From contig JAVJUS010000068.1 of assembly GCA_040220455.1 (NCBI GenBank), positions 1-64,000 of the forward strand: a DNA stretch of 64,000 nt, read 5' to 3'. The notes beneath the pieces were generated by a model. The model saw only the letters and a list, made by a program, of their open reading frames with translations, had not been told where the DNA came from and did not search any database. The position numbers and the translations under genes were made by a program. The first letter of the stretch is position 1, and every line of letters starts with the position of its first letter. Positions 25,672 to 33,184 of the stretch are shown in pieces. The DNA comes from JAVJUS01 sp040220455 (lineage in GTDB: Bacteria > Pseudomonadota > Alphaproteobacteria > DSM-16000 > Inquilinaceae).

Positions 25672-26411
25672 CGCGCGGCCTCCGCCTTGCCGGCGTGGTC
25701 GAGCCAGATCGACGAGCGCGTGGCGTCGCCGTCGGTGCCGGACAGGTAGTGCGCCCGGGCGGCCAGCACGCGCGCGTCGTCGCGCGGCAGGCCCAGGGTC
25801 CGCGGCGCCGGGCGGTTGGGCACGTCGCGGATGCGCCCGCCCGTGCGCAGCAGGAAGTCGACCGCCACGCCCAGCGGGAAGACCGTGAACCACCGGTCGT
25901 AGTCGCGGTAGTGATGGGCCAGATGGCGCCGCCTGAGGAAGCGCATCAGCCGGGTGCGCGGCGGGTGCGGCATGTGGACCAGCAGATGCAGCCACTCGAA
26001 GGTGACGTAGGAGCCCATGAACGCGCCCAGCCAGGTCAGCGCGTGGACCAGGGGCACGCCGGCGAACTGGTGGAGCGACACCATCACCGCGAGGTTGACG
26101 GCCAGCACGGTCAGCACGAACCAGACCGGCGTGAACAGGATGTCGAGACGGTTCGGCGTGTCGTGATGGCCGAAATGCAGGCGGTAGAGCACGCGGTAGA
26201 GGAACCGGTTGCGCGGCGCCGGGGCGTGGAAGATGAACTTGTGGACCAGGTGCTCCTGCGGGGCGTAGGTGATCACCCCGATCGCCAGCCACAGCGGCGT
26301 CCAGGCGTCGAAGCCGATCGTCGCCGCGGCGGCGAGCGAGACGACCGAGGTGGTCAGGAAGATCAGATTGCCCCGGCATCCGAGGAAGCGGCGGAGCGCG
26401 TCGGCGTACAT
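25668..26411 (-). CDS. Fatty-acid-hydroxylase / sterol-desaturase superfamily membrane protein
   Basis: A 247-residue integral-membrane diiron enzyme. Four histidine clusters are seen: EHLVHKFIFH, LHFGHHDTP (HxxHH), EWLHLLVHMP, and RRRHLAHHYRDYD (HxxHH). Together they give the eight or more ligands of the superfamily. Hydrophobic helices lie at about residues 15-35, 40-60, 95-120 and 125-145. The family hydroxylates or desaturates lipids and carotenoids. The ATG at 26411 overlaps the stop of the fusion gene by one base. The operon context suggests it modifies the acyl chain at the membrane (inference). Confidence 0.87.
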   Translation of the reverse strand: MYADALRRFLGCRGNLIFLTTSVVSLAAAATIGFDAWTPLWLAIGVITYAPQEHLVHKFIFHAPAPRNRFLYRVLYRLHFGHHDTPNRLDILFTPVWFVLTVLAVNLAVMVSLHQFAGVPLVHALTWLGAFMGSYVTFEWLHLLVHMPHPPRTRLMRFLRRRHLAHHYRDYDRWFTVFPLGVAVDFLLRTGGRIRDVPNRPAPRTLGLPRDDARVLAARAHYLSGTDGDATRSSIWLDHAGKAEAAR

Positions 26412-29080
26412 CAGGCCTCTCCCCTCTCCATGGCCAGGACCTCGTGGGATCGCACGTCGACCAGGGCGGTGCCGAAACCGTGCTCGACGGCGCGATCGCG
26501 CACCCAGACGGCCTGGTCGTAGGCGATCTCCGAGCCGAGGTTGAAATTCGAGCGGACGCCCGACAGCGTCAGGACGATCGTCTCGCTGTGGCAGGCGAGC
26601 CCGACGCCGCGCGGCAGCCCGACGATGTTGTGGCGCCCGAAGGCGATGTCGCCGGGCAGGCGCATGACGCCGGCCTCGTAGAAATGCACGTCGCGGCGGG
26701 CCTCGGCGGTCGCGCCGGCGACGTCGGGCGGCCGGGCGATGTCGCAGACCACCGCGCCGGGCTTGAAGCGTTCCGGCGTCAGCACCGAGCCCTTGGCGTT
26801 GGTCGCCGAGACGACGAAGTCCATCTCCGGCAGCCCGGCATCCGGGTCGACACTGACCTCGATCGTCCCGACCGGCCGGTTCTCCCGGGCGACGGTCGCG
26901 TTGACCTCGCGCCAGAGCGCGCGCAGCACCGCGGGCTTGGCCGGCTCGGCGGCGAGCCGGCGCACCTCCTCCGAGCGCCCGGCGGCGGCGCGCACGGCCT
27001 CGGCGATCGGCCCCGTGGCCGTGGCGTCGCCGGCCAGAAGCTGGCGATAGATCGAGCCGGCCAGCCCTTCCAGCGCGGCGACCGCGTTGGGGTTGTCGGG
27101 ATTGCCGAACAGGGTGATCGCGCCGCAGTCGTTGGCCAGGTGCCGGCAGACGATCCGGCCGACCGAGCCGGAGGCGCCGACCACGCCGGTCTTCGTCTCG
27201 GCCGGGTCGATGCCGTGGCGCAGGCCGGCGAGGCGCACGGCCTCGCTCCCGGCCATCGCAGTCAGGCTGTTGCCGGTGGTCACGCCGAAGGGCAGGTCGG
27301 CCAGGTCCTGGCCGTTGCGCGTGATGATCGAGGTGAAGGCGCCGAGCCCGAGCATGTCGACCTCGAGATCGAGCGCGATGTCGGCGAAGTCGGCGACCAG
27401 GCGTTTGCGCTCCCGCGGGGTCAGCGCCATCATCGCCTCGGGCAGCATCATCGTCGCGATCAGGTGCCCGTCGGCGACGCCTGTCGCGCTCTCGATCCGG
27501 GGACAGTCGAGCGCGATGCCCGGGTCGAAGGGCTCCATGCGCTGCTCGCCGATGGCCGCGAGGAAAGCGTTCCAGGACGCGCGATGGGGTTCCGCCAGAT
27601 CGGCCAGGCCGCGCGGCGCGTTGCCGGCCAGGTCGGCGAACTCCGTCGGGTGGATCAGGAAGGCGTAGCGGCCGTGGCTCCGGCCCTCCCCGTTCGCGCC
27701 GTTGCCGTTCGCCGCCGCCGGCACGCGCCGCGTCCGGACGGGGGCGGAACCGGCGACCAGGGCCGGCCGGCGGTCGGGCCGCAATTCCTCCGGCGCGTAG
27801 CACACGCGCATGAGGGTCGCCAGGTCGCCGGCCCTCACCATCTCGGCATAGTCGACGAGCCCGGCGATCAGCCGGTCGATATCCGCCTCCTCGACGATGA
27901 GCGGCGGCTCGATCCGCAGCCGGCCGGTCGAGCTGAGCGGCGTCATCGTGATCACGCCGTGGGCGTGCATCAGGAAGGCGCAGACGACCAGCGCGCTCGA
28001 CCCGCCGTCGTTCATGAAGTTGACGACCAGGCTCTCCGGATCGTCGAGCGGGGCCAGATGCACCGCCTGCATGAGCCCGCGCCCGGTGACCGCCTGGAAG
28101 ACGTCGGGATAGATCCCGACCAGCGCGTCCAGCCGCGCGCGCAGGCGCTCGCCCATCGTCGCGGCATGGGCCAGCAGCGCGCCGTCGTCGGCCGTCAGCG
28201 CGTCGATCAGGGCGAGGCCGACGGCCGCCGACAGGTTGTTGTTGGCGAAGGTCGAGCTGTGGAAGTAGCCGAAGCTCGACGACCACGCCTCGTCGGAGGC
28301 GATGCAGGCGCCCAGCGAGACGAGCCCGCCGCCCAGCGCCTTGGCCAGGCACAGGATGTCCGGGCGCACGCCGTCCTCTTCCAGGGCGAACAGCCGCCCG
28401 GTTCGGCCGAGCCCGGTCTGCACCTCGTCGAGGATGAACAGGGCGCCGTGCTTGCGGCACGCCGCCTCGACGCCCGCCAGGTAGCCCGGCTCGGCCGGGA
28501 TCATGCCGCCCTCGCCCTGGACCGGCTCCAGGATCACCGCGGCCACGTCGCGCCGGGCGAGCCGCTCTTCCAGCGCCGCCAGGTCGTTGAACGGCACGTA
28601 GTCGTGGCCGTCGCCGTCATGCATGAAGGGCTTGCGGTAGACCGGCGAGGCGGTCGCCGCCACCGCCGCGTGGGTCTTGCCGTGGAAGGCGTTGCGCGCG
28701 GAGACGATGGTGCGCTTCTGGGTCCGGCCGCGCGCCAGCTTGAAGGCGGCCTCGACCGCCTCGGCGCCGGAATTGGCGAAAGTCACCCAGCGCAGGTTGT
28801 CCGGCAGCAGCCCCAGCAGCCGCTCGGCCAGTGCTTCGGCATGGCGCGCGCGGAAGGGCTGGAGCAGCGTCGGCGAGCCGGCGGTGCGGAACCGCTCCAC
28901 CGCGTCCCACAGCCGGTCGGGCGCGTGGCCCAGCGGCAGGGCGCCGTATTGCGCGATGAAGTCGACATAGTCCCGCCCCTCGGCGTCCCGGACGTGGCAG
29001 CCCCGGCCGGAGACGATGGCATGGTCGATGTTCAGCGCGTCCAGCAGCGACTGCCGCTCGGGATTCATGCCGGTTTCCAT
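26411..29080 (-). CDS. Class III aminotransferase fused to acyl-ACP-reductase-like domain
   Basis: An 889-residue two-domain enzyme. Residues 1-450 are a fold-type I, class III PLP aminotransferase: FANSGAEAVEAAFK, the cofactor aspartate D218 in ILDEVQTGLGRTG, and the PLP lysine K247 in CLAKALGGG. A linker of Asn/Gly/Arg residues follows near 455-480. The rest resembles cyanobacterial acyl-ACP reductase, with GLGAFTSIITRNGQ, TTGNSLTA, the NAD(P) loop VVGASGSVGRIVCRHLA and a candidate Cys in GAVVCDIARPP. The simplest reading is acyl-ACP to aldehyde to amine. The ATG at 29080 has AAGGG upstream; GTG at 29122 overlaps the preceding stop and is an alternative. Confidence 0.85.
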   Translation of the reverse strand: METGMNPERQSLLDALNIDHAIVSGRGCHVRDAEGRDYVDFIAQYGALPLGHAPDRLWDAVERFRTAGSPTLLQPFRARHAEALAERLLGLLPDNLRWVTFANSGAEAVEAAFKLARGRTQKRTIVSARNAFHGKTHAAVAATASPVYRKPFMHDGDGHDYVPFNDLAALEERLARRDVAAVILEPVQGEGGMIPAEPGYLAGVEAACRKHGALFILDEVQTGLGRTGRLFALEEDGVRPDILCLAKALGGGLVSLGACIASDEAWSSSFGYFHSSTFANNNLSAAVGLALIDALTADDGALLAHAATMGERLRARLDALVGIYPDVFQAVTGRGLMQAVHLAPLDDPESLVVNFMNDGGSSALVVCAFLMHAHGVITMTPLSSTGRLRIEPPLIVEEADIDRLIAGLVDYAEMVRAGDLATLMRVCYAPEELRPDRRPALVAGSAPVRTRRVPAAANGNGANGEGRSHGRYAFLIHPTEFADLAGNAPRGLADLAEPHRASWNAFLAAIGEQRMEPFDPGIALDCPRIESATGVADGHLIATMMLPEAMMALTPRERKRLVADFADIALDLEVDMLGLGAFTSIITRNGQDLADLPFGVTTGNSLTAMAGSEAVRLAGLRHGIDPAETKTGVVGASGSVGRIVCRHLANDCGAITLFGNPDNPNAVAALEGLAGSIYRQLLAGDATATGPIAEAVRAAAGRSEEVRRLAAEPAKPAVLRALWREVNATVARENRPVGTIEVSVDPDAGLPEMDFVVSATNAKGSVLTPERFKPGAVVCDIARPPDVAGATAEARRDVHFYEAGVMRLPGDIAFGRHNIVGLPRGVGLACHSETIVLTLSGVRSNFNLGSEIAYDQAVWVRDRAVEHGFGTALVDVRSHEVLAMERGEA

Positions 29081-29118
29081 GGGGACCCTTTCGGACTGGC
29101 CGGTTCCGGGCGCCGGGC

Positions 29119-30291
29119 TCACGCGGCCGAGGCGTCGGTCGTCGCGGCGCCCGCCTCGGCGCCGGCCGTGTCGCGCGCCGCCGCGCCGCAGACCGGGCAG
29201 TCCTCGGCGCGGTCGATCTCGTACTCGCCGAACTCCGCGGCGAGCGCGTCATAGGTCAGCAGCCGGCCGACCAGCGAGGTGCCCGCGCCCAGGATCGCCT
29301 TGATCGCCTCGGTCGCCTGGAGCAGGCCCATCGTCCCCGGCAGGACGCCCAGTACGCCGGCCTCGCCGCAGGACGGCGCGAGCGCGGCCGGCGGGACGAC
29401 CGGATAGAGGCAGGAATAGCAGGGCGTCTCCGGATACTTCGCCGGCCAGAAGACCGAGAGCTGGGCCTCGAACTGCAGGATCGCCGAATAGACGTTGGGG
29501 ATGCCGAGCGCGACGCACGCCTCGTTGACCAGGTAGCGGGTCTGGAAATTGTCGGTGCCGTCGACGACAACGTCGTAGCCCTCGAACACCCGGTTCACGT
29601 TGTCCGCCGTCAGCCGCTCGCGGACCTCGACCACCTCGACATCGGCGTTGAGCGCCTTCAGGGCCCGGGCGGCGGAGGCGGTCTTGGCCATGCCGACCGT
29701 CTCTTCCGAATGCAGGACCTGGCGCTGAAGGTTGCTCGGCTCGACCACGTCGTTGTCGACGATGCCGATCGTCCCGACCCCGGCCGCGGCGAGATAGAGC
29801 AGGGTCGGCGAGCCGAGCCCGCCGGCGCCGATCACCAGGACCCGCGCGTCGAGCAGCTTCTGCTGACCCTCGATGCCGACCTCCGGCAGGGACAGATGGC
29901 GGCGGTAGCGCTCCATCTGCGCCGGGGTCAGCAGGCGCGGCACCTCGGTGTCGAGCCCCTCCTCCTTCCAGCGGTTGTAGCCGCCGGTGACCGACGCGAC
30001 GGTCTCGAACCCCAGGGTGCGCAGGGCGTCGGCGGCGAAGAGCGAGCGGGTGCCGCCGGCGCACATCAGCATGACCGGCGCCTCGGGGTCGGCCACGTGC
30101 TTCTCGATCTGCAGCTCGAGGAAGGATTTCGGGATGCGCAGGGCGCCCTTGGGGCTGCCCTGGCGCACCTCCTCCTCGTCGCGGATGTCGACCAGGATCG
30201 CGCCCTGGCGCGCGCGGCGCGCGGCCTCGGCGGGCTCGATCTCCTCGATGGCGCGGCGCAGCGCGTCGAGCCGGGCCTGTGCTTGGGACAT
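29119..30291 (-). CDS. Rhodanese-E1 (MoeB/ThiF-like) sulfur-carrier activating enzyme
   Basis: A 390-residue fusion. Residues 1-125 are a rhodanese domain with active-site C77 in MCAGGTRS. Residues 130-370 are an E1/MoeB/ThiF adenylating domain with GAGGLGSP near residue 162, the conserved NLQRQVLHSE region, and CxxC zinc pairs (CYSCLYP and CPVCG). Such enzymes adenylate the C-terminal GlyGly of a ThiS/MoaD-type carrier and load sulfur on it. The carrier gene lies directly upstream. This domain order (rhodanese first) differs from eukaryotic MOCS3/Uba4, which carry rhodanese last. The ATG at 30291 has GGGGAGA upstream. Confidence 0.9.
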   Translation of the reverse strand: MSQAQARLDALRRAIEEIEPAEAARRARQGAILVDIRDEEEVRQGSPKGALRIPKSFLELQIEKHVADPEAPVMLMCAGGTRSLFAADALRTLGFETVASVTGGYNRWKEEGLDTEVPRLLTPAQMERYRRHLSLPEVGIEGQQKLLDARVLVIGAGGLGSPTLLYLAAAGVGTIGIVDNDVVEPSNLQRQVLHSEETVGMAKTASAARALKALNADVEVVEVRERLTADNVNRVFEGYDVVVDGTDNFQTRYLVNEACVALGIPNVYSAILQFEAQLSVFWPAKYPETPCYSCLYPVVPPAALAPSCGEAGVLGVLPGTMGLLQATEAIKAILGAGTSLVGRLLTYDALAAEFGEYEIDRAEDCPVCGAAARDTAGAEAGAATTDASAA

Positions 30292-30304
30292 CGCTCTCCC
30301 CTTT

Positions 30305-30328
30305 CCGCCGGCCCCTGACGGCCGGCGG
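30305..30328. repeat. Intercistronic 9-bp inverted repeat
   Basis: CCGCCGGCC (30305-30313) and GGCCGGCGG (30320-30328) pair perfectly across a 6-nt loop between the sulfur-carrier gene and the E1 gene. A second GC-only palindrome (GGGCC/GGCCC) lies near 30357-30369. There is no T tract, so it is better read as an RNA-stability or partial-termination element than as a terminator. Confidence 0.5.
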
Positions 30329-30380
30329 CGCATGGATCGTCGCGGAGGGTGGCGCGGGCCCGGGGGCCCGGGCCGGAGGA

Positions 30381-30659
30381 TCAGCCGCCGGAAAAGGCGG
30401 GCAGGATCGCCAGCGGCTGGGAGCCGTCGACCTGCGTGTCGAGGCCCGAGATTTTCCGGATATTCGTCTTGCCGAGATACACGTTCAGGTAGCCATGCAG
30501 ATTGCCCTGCTGATCCAGCACAACCTCGGAGAAGCCGGGATGGCCCGCCTCGACCGCGCCCAGGACCTCTCGCACGGTCCCGCCGCGGGCGCTGATCTCC
30601 GCCGCGTCGCCGGTGGCGAAACGCAGCGGCGCCGGAATCTTCACAGTAACATCCGCCAT
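30381..30659 (-). CDS. ThiS/MoaD-like ubiquitin-fold sulfur carrier protein
   Basis: A 92-residue beta-grasp protein ending in SGG, the diglycine tail needed for adenylation and thiocarboxylate formation by an E1 partner. The internal pattern (VKIPAPLRF...REVLGAVEAGHPGF...LNVYLGKTNIR...LAILPAFSGG) fits the MoaD group, specifically the CysO/'MoaD-like' type. The ATG at 30659 is preceded by AGGAG. It is the first gene of the operon, with the rhodanese-E1 gene next. Sulfur for thiamine, molybdopterin or cysteine are standard family roles; position suggests a dedicated or shared role in this pathway. Confidence 0.88.
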   Translation of the reverse strand: MADVTVKIPAPLRFATGDAAEISARGGTVREVLGAVEAGHPGFSEVVLDQQGNLHGYLNVYLGKTNIRKISGLDTQVDGSQPLAILPAFSGG

Positions 30660-31021
30660 CGCTCGAACTCCTATCCGCAATCTCGCTAAAGATCGCAGCC
30701 GGGAATTGAAGTCCCCGACGTCATTGCGAGACCGGTTACACGGGCGCGACTCGGAATCCGTCTTCGGTTACATGCCCGAGTCTGCGCGACTGACCTTCCA
30801 GTTACTGTAAGCCATTGCGATATCTTGTATTTGAATTGATTGGTGTACTATACACAGCTCTACGTCAAGAGGGTTGATGTCCGGGAGCGAACGCGCAGGC
30901 CGACCGGCAGGTTCGGCGGATATTATCCCTTTAAAATTGATGAACCGGCCGAGAATGGCGGCCGCCGCTCGGACCTCGGCGGGCCGGGCCACCGGCGGGC
31001 GGTCCGAAACGGGAGACGGGG
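30660..31021. promoter_or_regulatory. AT-rich divergent promoter region with repeats
   Basis: This 362-nt gene-free stretch separates the ten-gene minus-strand operon from the plus-strand membrane protein and Rieske genes. It contains a perfect inverted repeat GTGTA-CTA-TACAC (30843-30855) and two copies of CGGTTACA (30733-30740 and 30765-30772) whose starts are 32 nt apart, with a weaker CAGTTACT at 30799-30806. On the plus strand TTGTAT (30825-30830) and TATACA (30849-30854) are 18 nt apart, a fair sigma-70 promoter overlapping the inverted repeat. No clear minus-strand promoter hexamers were found. Confidence 0.55.
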
Positions 31022-31486
31022 ATGTACGAGCTGATCTTGATGGTGCACGTGGTCTCGGGGGCGCTCTGGGTCGGCGCGCTCTTCATGAACGTGCTGATCG
31101 TCTGGCCGGCGGCCTATCGCTGGGCGGCGGGCACCGGCTTCCCGAGAAGCATCATTTCACTGGTCGGCATGAAGTCGGCGCCCTGGCTCTATCTCGGCAT
31201 GGCGGGGCTCGCCCTGTCCGGGCTGGCGCTCGCGGCGCTCGACGGGGCGGCGGCGTCCGGCCTGGGCCTCTGGCTCTGGGTCAAGATCGCCGCAGCGACC
31301 TACATGATCGCCAACAACGTGCACGGCACGATCGTGACCTGGCCGAAGGTGATGCTCTCGCCGGAGAAGCGCGCCTGGACGGTCTGGAAGATCTATCACG
31401 CCCGCGCGGCGCTGGCGCTGCTCGTCGGCATCCTCGCGATGGCGGCGCCCTATCTCCAGCGCCTTCTCGACGGCGCCGCCGCCTGA
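31022..31486 (+). CDS. Four-helix membrane protein (CopD/DUF2269-like)
   Basis: A 154-residue inner-membrane protein with four predicted helices (about residues 3-30, 50-75, 84-105 and 128-146). A histidine at the N-terminal helix (MVHVVSGALWVG, H9) and another in the fourth helix region (KIYHARAALALL) resemble CopD/PuuD-type haem or copper sites. The ATG is preceded by GGAGACGGGG. It is divergent from the operon at 30659 and 66 nt upstream of the Rieske oxygenase. A redox-related membrane role is possible but not established. Confidence 0.7.
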   Translation: MYELILMVHVVSGALWVGALFMNVLIVWPAAYRWAAGTGFPRSIISLVGMKSAPWLYLGMAGLALSGLALAALDGAAASGLGLWLWVKIAAATYMIANNVHGTIVTWPKVMLSPEKRAWTVWKIYHARAALALLVGILAMAAPYLQRLLDGAAA

Positions 31487-31552
31487 CCGGCCGCGCCCTG
31501 ATCCGCGCCACCGATCCACCCGACCGAGACGCCGCGACGACGGAGGTTCCCC

Positions 31553-32614
31553 ATGTGGTCCCCTCTCCACTACTGGCATCCCGTGCTGAAATCCGCCGAT
31601 GTCGGCCGCTCGCCGGTCGAGCAGATCGTGGCGGGCACGCCGCTGGTCTTCTACCGCACCCGGGACGGCGCGGTGGCGGCGCTGGAGAACCGGTGCTCGC
31701 ATCGCCGGATGCCGCTGCACCATGGCGTGCTGGACGGCGACCGGATCGTCTGCCCCTATCACGCCTGCAGCTTCGCCCCGGACGGCAGCGGGCGCTGCCC
31801 GACCTCCGGCAGCCGGGCGCTGTCGGTCCGGTCCTACGAGACGCGGGAGGACCACGGCGTGGTCTGGGTCCGCGAGGCCGGCTCCGACAGCGCGTTCCCG
31901 ACGATCGAGCGCGAGGGCTGGACCTTCGTCGGCTCGGTCGAGCACGTCATCGACGGGCCGTTGCAGCTCGTCGTCGACAACATGACGGAGCTGGAGCACA
32001 CCGGCGCGGTCCACCGGATGCTGGCCTTCGGCATCGACGACCTGACGTCGGTGCGCACCCGCGCCGACCGGCACGGCGACATGATCCGGATCTCCTACGA
32101 GGGCCCGCAGCGCCCGCTGTCCGTCGCCTTCCGCTCGGCCTTCGACGTCCGCGAGGGCGACACCTACCGCCAGGACGCGGAAATCCACGCCGATCCGGTG
32201 CACTCGCGCTACACGATCCACTGGCACGATCCGGTCGACGACACGGCGCGGCGCTTCGCCATGCGCTTCGTGATCTTCTACGTGCCGACGACGGCCGAGA
32301 GCACGAAGATGTACACCTTCGCTCACTGGTCCGTGCCGAAGGGCCGCTGGCTCGGCCTCTACGACCGGCTCGTCGGCGCGGAGTTCATGCGCACCGTCCG
32401 CTACGAGCTGGGCCAGGACAAGGCGATCATCGAGAAGCTGCCCTACGAGGAGATGGACATCCGCCGCTTCAAACTCGGCCCCTTCGATCGGCCCATGGCC
32501 CTGACGCGCGCGCTGCTGGCAGAGCGCTACTGGGGGACGGCGGACGCGCCGGGCGAGGCGGGCGCCGGGGCGGCGGGGCCCACGCCGCTGCCGGCGACGG
32601 GGACGGGGGATTGA
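31553..32614 (+). CDS. Rieske non-haem iron oxygenase, VanA/aromatic-ring type
   Basis: A 353-residue oxygenase alpha subunit. The Rieske [2Fe-2S] ligands are C48 and H50 (CSHRR) and C67 and H70 (CPYHAC). The mononuclear iron site is in VVDNMTELEHTGAVH, with H149 and H154 plus nearby acidic ligands. The size matches the VanA/phthalate-oxygenase type, which catalyses O-demethylation or hydroxylation with a separate reductase. No reductase gene is next to it. The ATG at 31553 has GGAGG upstream. Being divergent from the biosynthetic operon, it may act on the same product, or may be unrelated. Confidence 0.9.
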   Translation: MWSPLHYWHPVLKSADVGRSPVEQIVAGTPLVFYRTRDGAVAALENRCSHRRMPLHHGVLDGDRIVCPYHACSFAPDGSGRCPTSGSRALSVRSYETREDHGVVWVREAGSDSAFPTIEREGWTFVGSVEHVIDGPLQLVVDNMTELEHTGAVHRMLAFGIDDLTSVRTRADRHGDMIRISYEGPQRPLSVAFRSAFDVREGDTYRQDAEIHADPVHSRYTIHWHDPVDDTARRFAMRFVIFYVPTTAESTKMYTFAHWSVPKGRWLGLYDRLVGAEFMRTVRYELGQDKAIIEKLPYEEMDIRRFKLGPFDRPMALTRALLAERYWGTADAPGEAGAGAAGPTPLPATGTGD

Positions 32615-32778
32615 AAGGGGGGGGCTGAGATGATCAACCGGCAACGGCCGCCTTTCCGTCAGAGATCGCGGCCGATGTGGGGTTCCCGGATCCGCTCGAA
32701 AGGGCGACACGAGCGTCCCGGCACCAACAAGCCCGAAGGTCCGCCCGCCTCGCGCAGCCTTCGCCAGACATGAAGCCG

Positions 32779-32865
32779 TGGTGCCCCCGGGGAGACTCGA
32801 ACTCCCACTCCCTTGCGGGAAACAGATTTTGAGTCTGCCGCGTCTACCGATTCCGCCACAGGGGC
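32779..32865 (-). tRNA. tRNA-Leu(CAA)
   Basis: A complete 87-nt class II tRNA with encoded CCA. The acceptor stem GCCCCTG pairs with CGGGGGC. The anticodon stem GCAGA/TCTGT encloses the loop CTCAAAA, giving anticodon CAA (reads UUG). The long variable arm and a T arm GGGAG-TTCGAGT-CTCCC are present. Confidence 0.97.
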
Positions 32866-33184
32866 GCCGGATCGTGGGCGGATCATAGCGTCGTGCGATG
32901 TCGGGTCAATGTGGGGGCCTTCGCGCGCGGTCGCGAGCGGGCCGGCGCCGCGCCTTCACGGCCCTTCGCTCCCTTCGAGCCCTGCGCGCTTGCCCGCATG
33001 CGACCGGGCGATCGACCCGCCAGCGCACGCCCGCGCCGTCCCCGGGAGTCTGCGCGGCACGCCCCACAGCGCGGAATTCCGCGCCCGGTAACCAACGGCT
33101 AACCGGTTCCGGCGATACTTCGAAGTCTCATTGATCGGGCGCCGGCGCGGACGGTCGGGCGCGGCGGGGAGCGAGAGAGGGGGC
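32866..33184. other. Gene-free spacer between tRNA-Leu and the arylsulfotransferase-like gene
   Basis: A 319-nt stretch. It holds the tRNA promoter at its left end and an AT-richer patch near 33085-33140 that may carry the promoter of the following gene, though no confident hexamers were found. The middle is GC-rich with no coding signal that I trust. Confidence 0.5.
32882..32909 (-). promoter_or_regulatory. Sigma-70 promoter of tRNA-Leu
   Basis: On the minus strand TTGACC (32909-32904) and TATGAT (32887-32882) are 16 nt apart. The -10 box is 16 nt before the tRNA 5' end at 32865. This is one of the best consensus promoters in the window. Confidence 0.7.

Noticed and set aside
26444..29254. 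936-codon plus-strand frame antisense to the fusion gene
   Set aside because: No domain or ribosome site; composition is that of an antisense frame, while the minus strand has clear PLP and NAD motifs.
30840..31034. Short plus-strand peptide before the CopD-like gene
   Set aside because: The frame begins inside the inverted repeat and overlaps the next gene; no ribosome site and no conserved sequence.
31022..32614. Rieske gene as a proven part of the lipid operon
   Set aside because: It is on the opposite strand and only shares the promoter region; linkage is left as a hypothesis.
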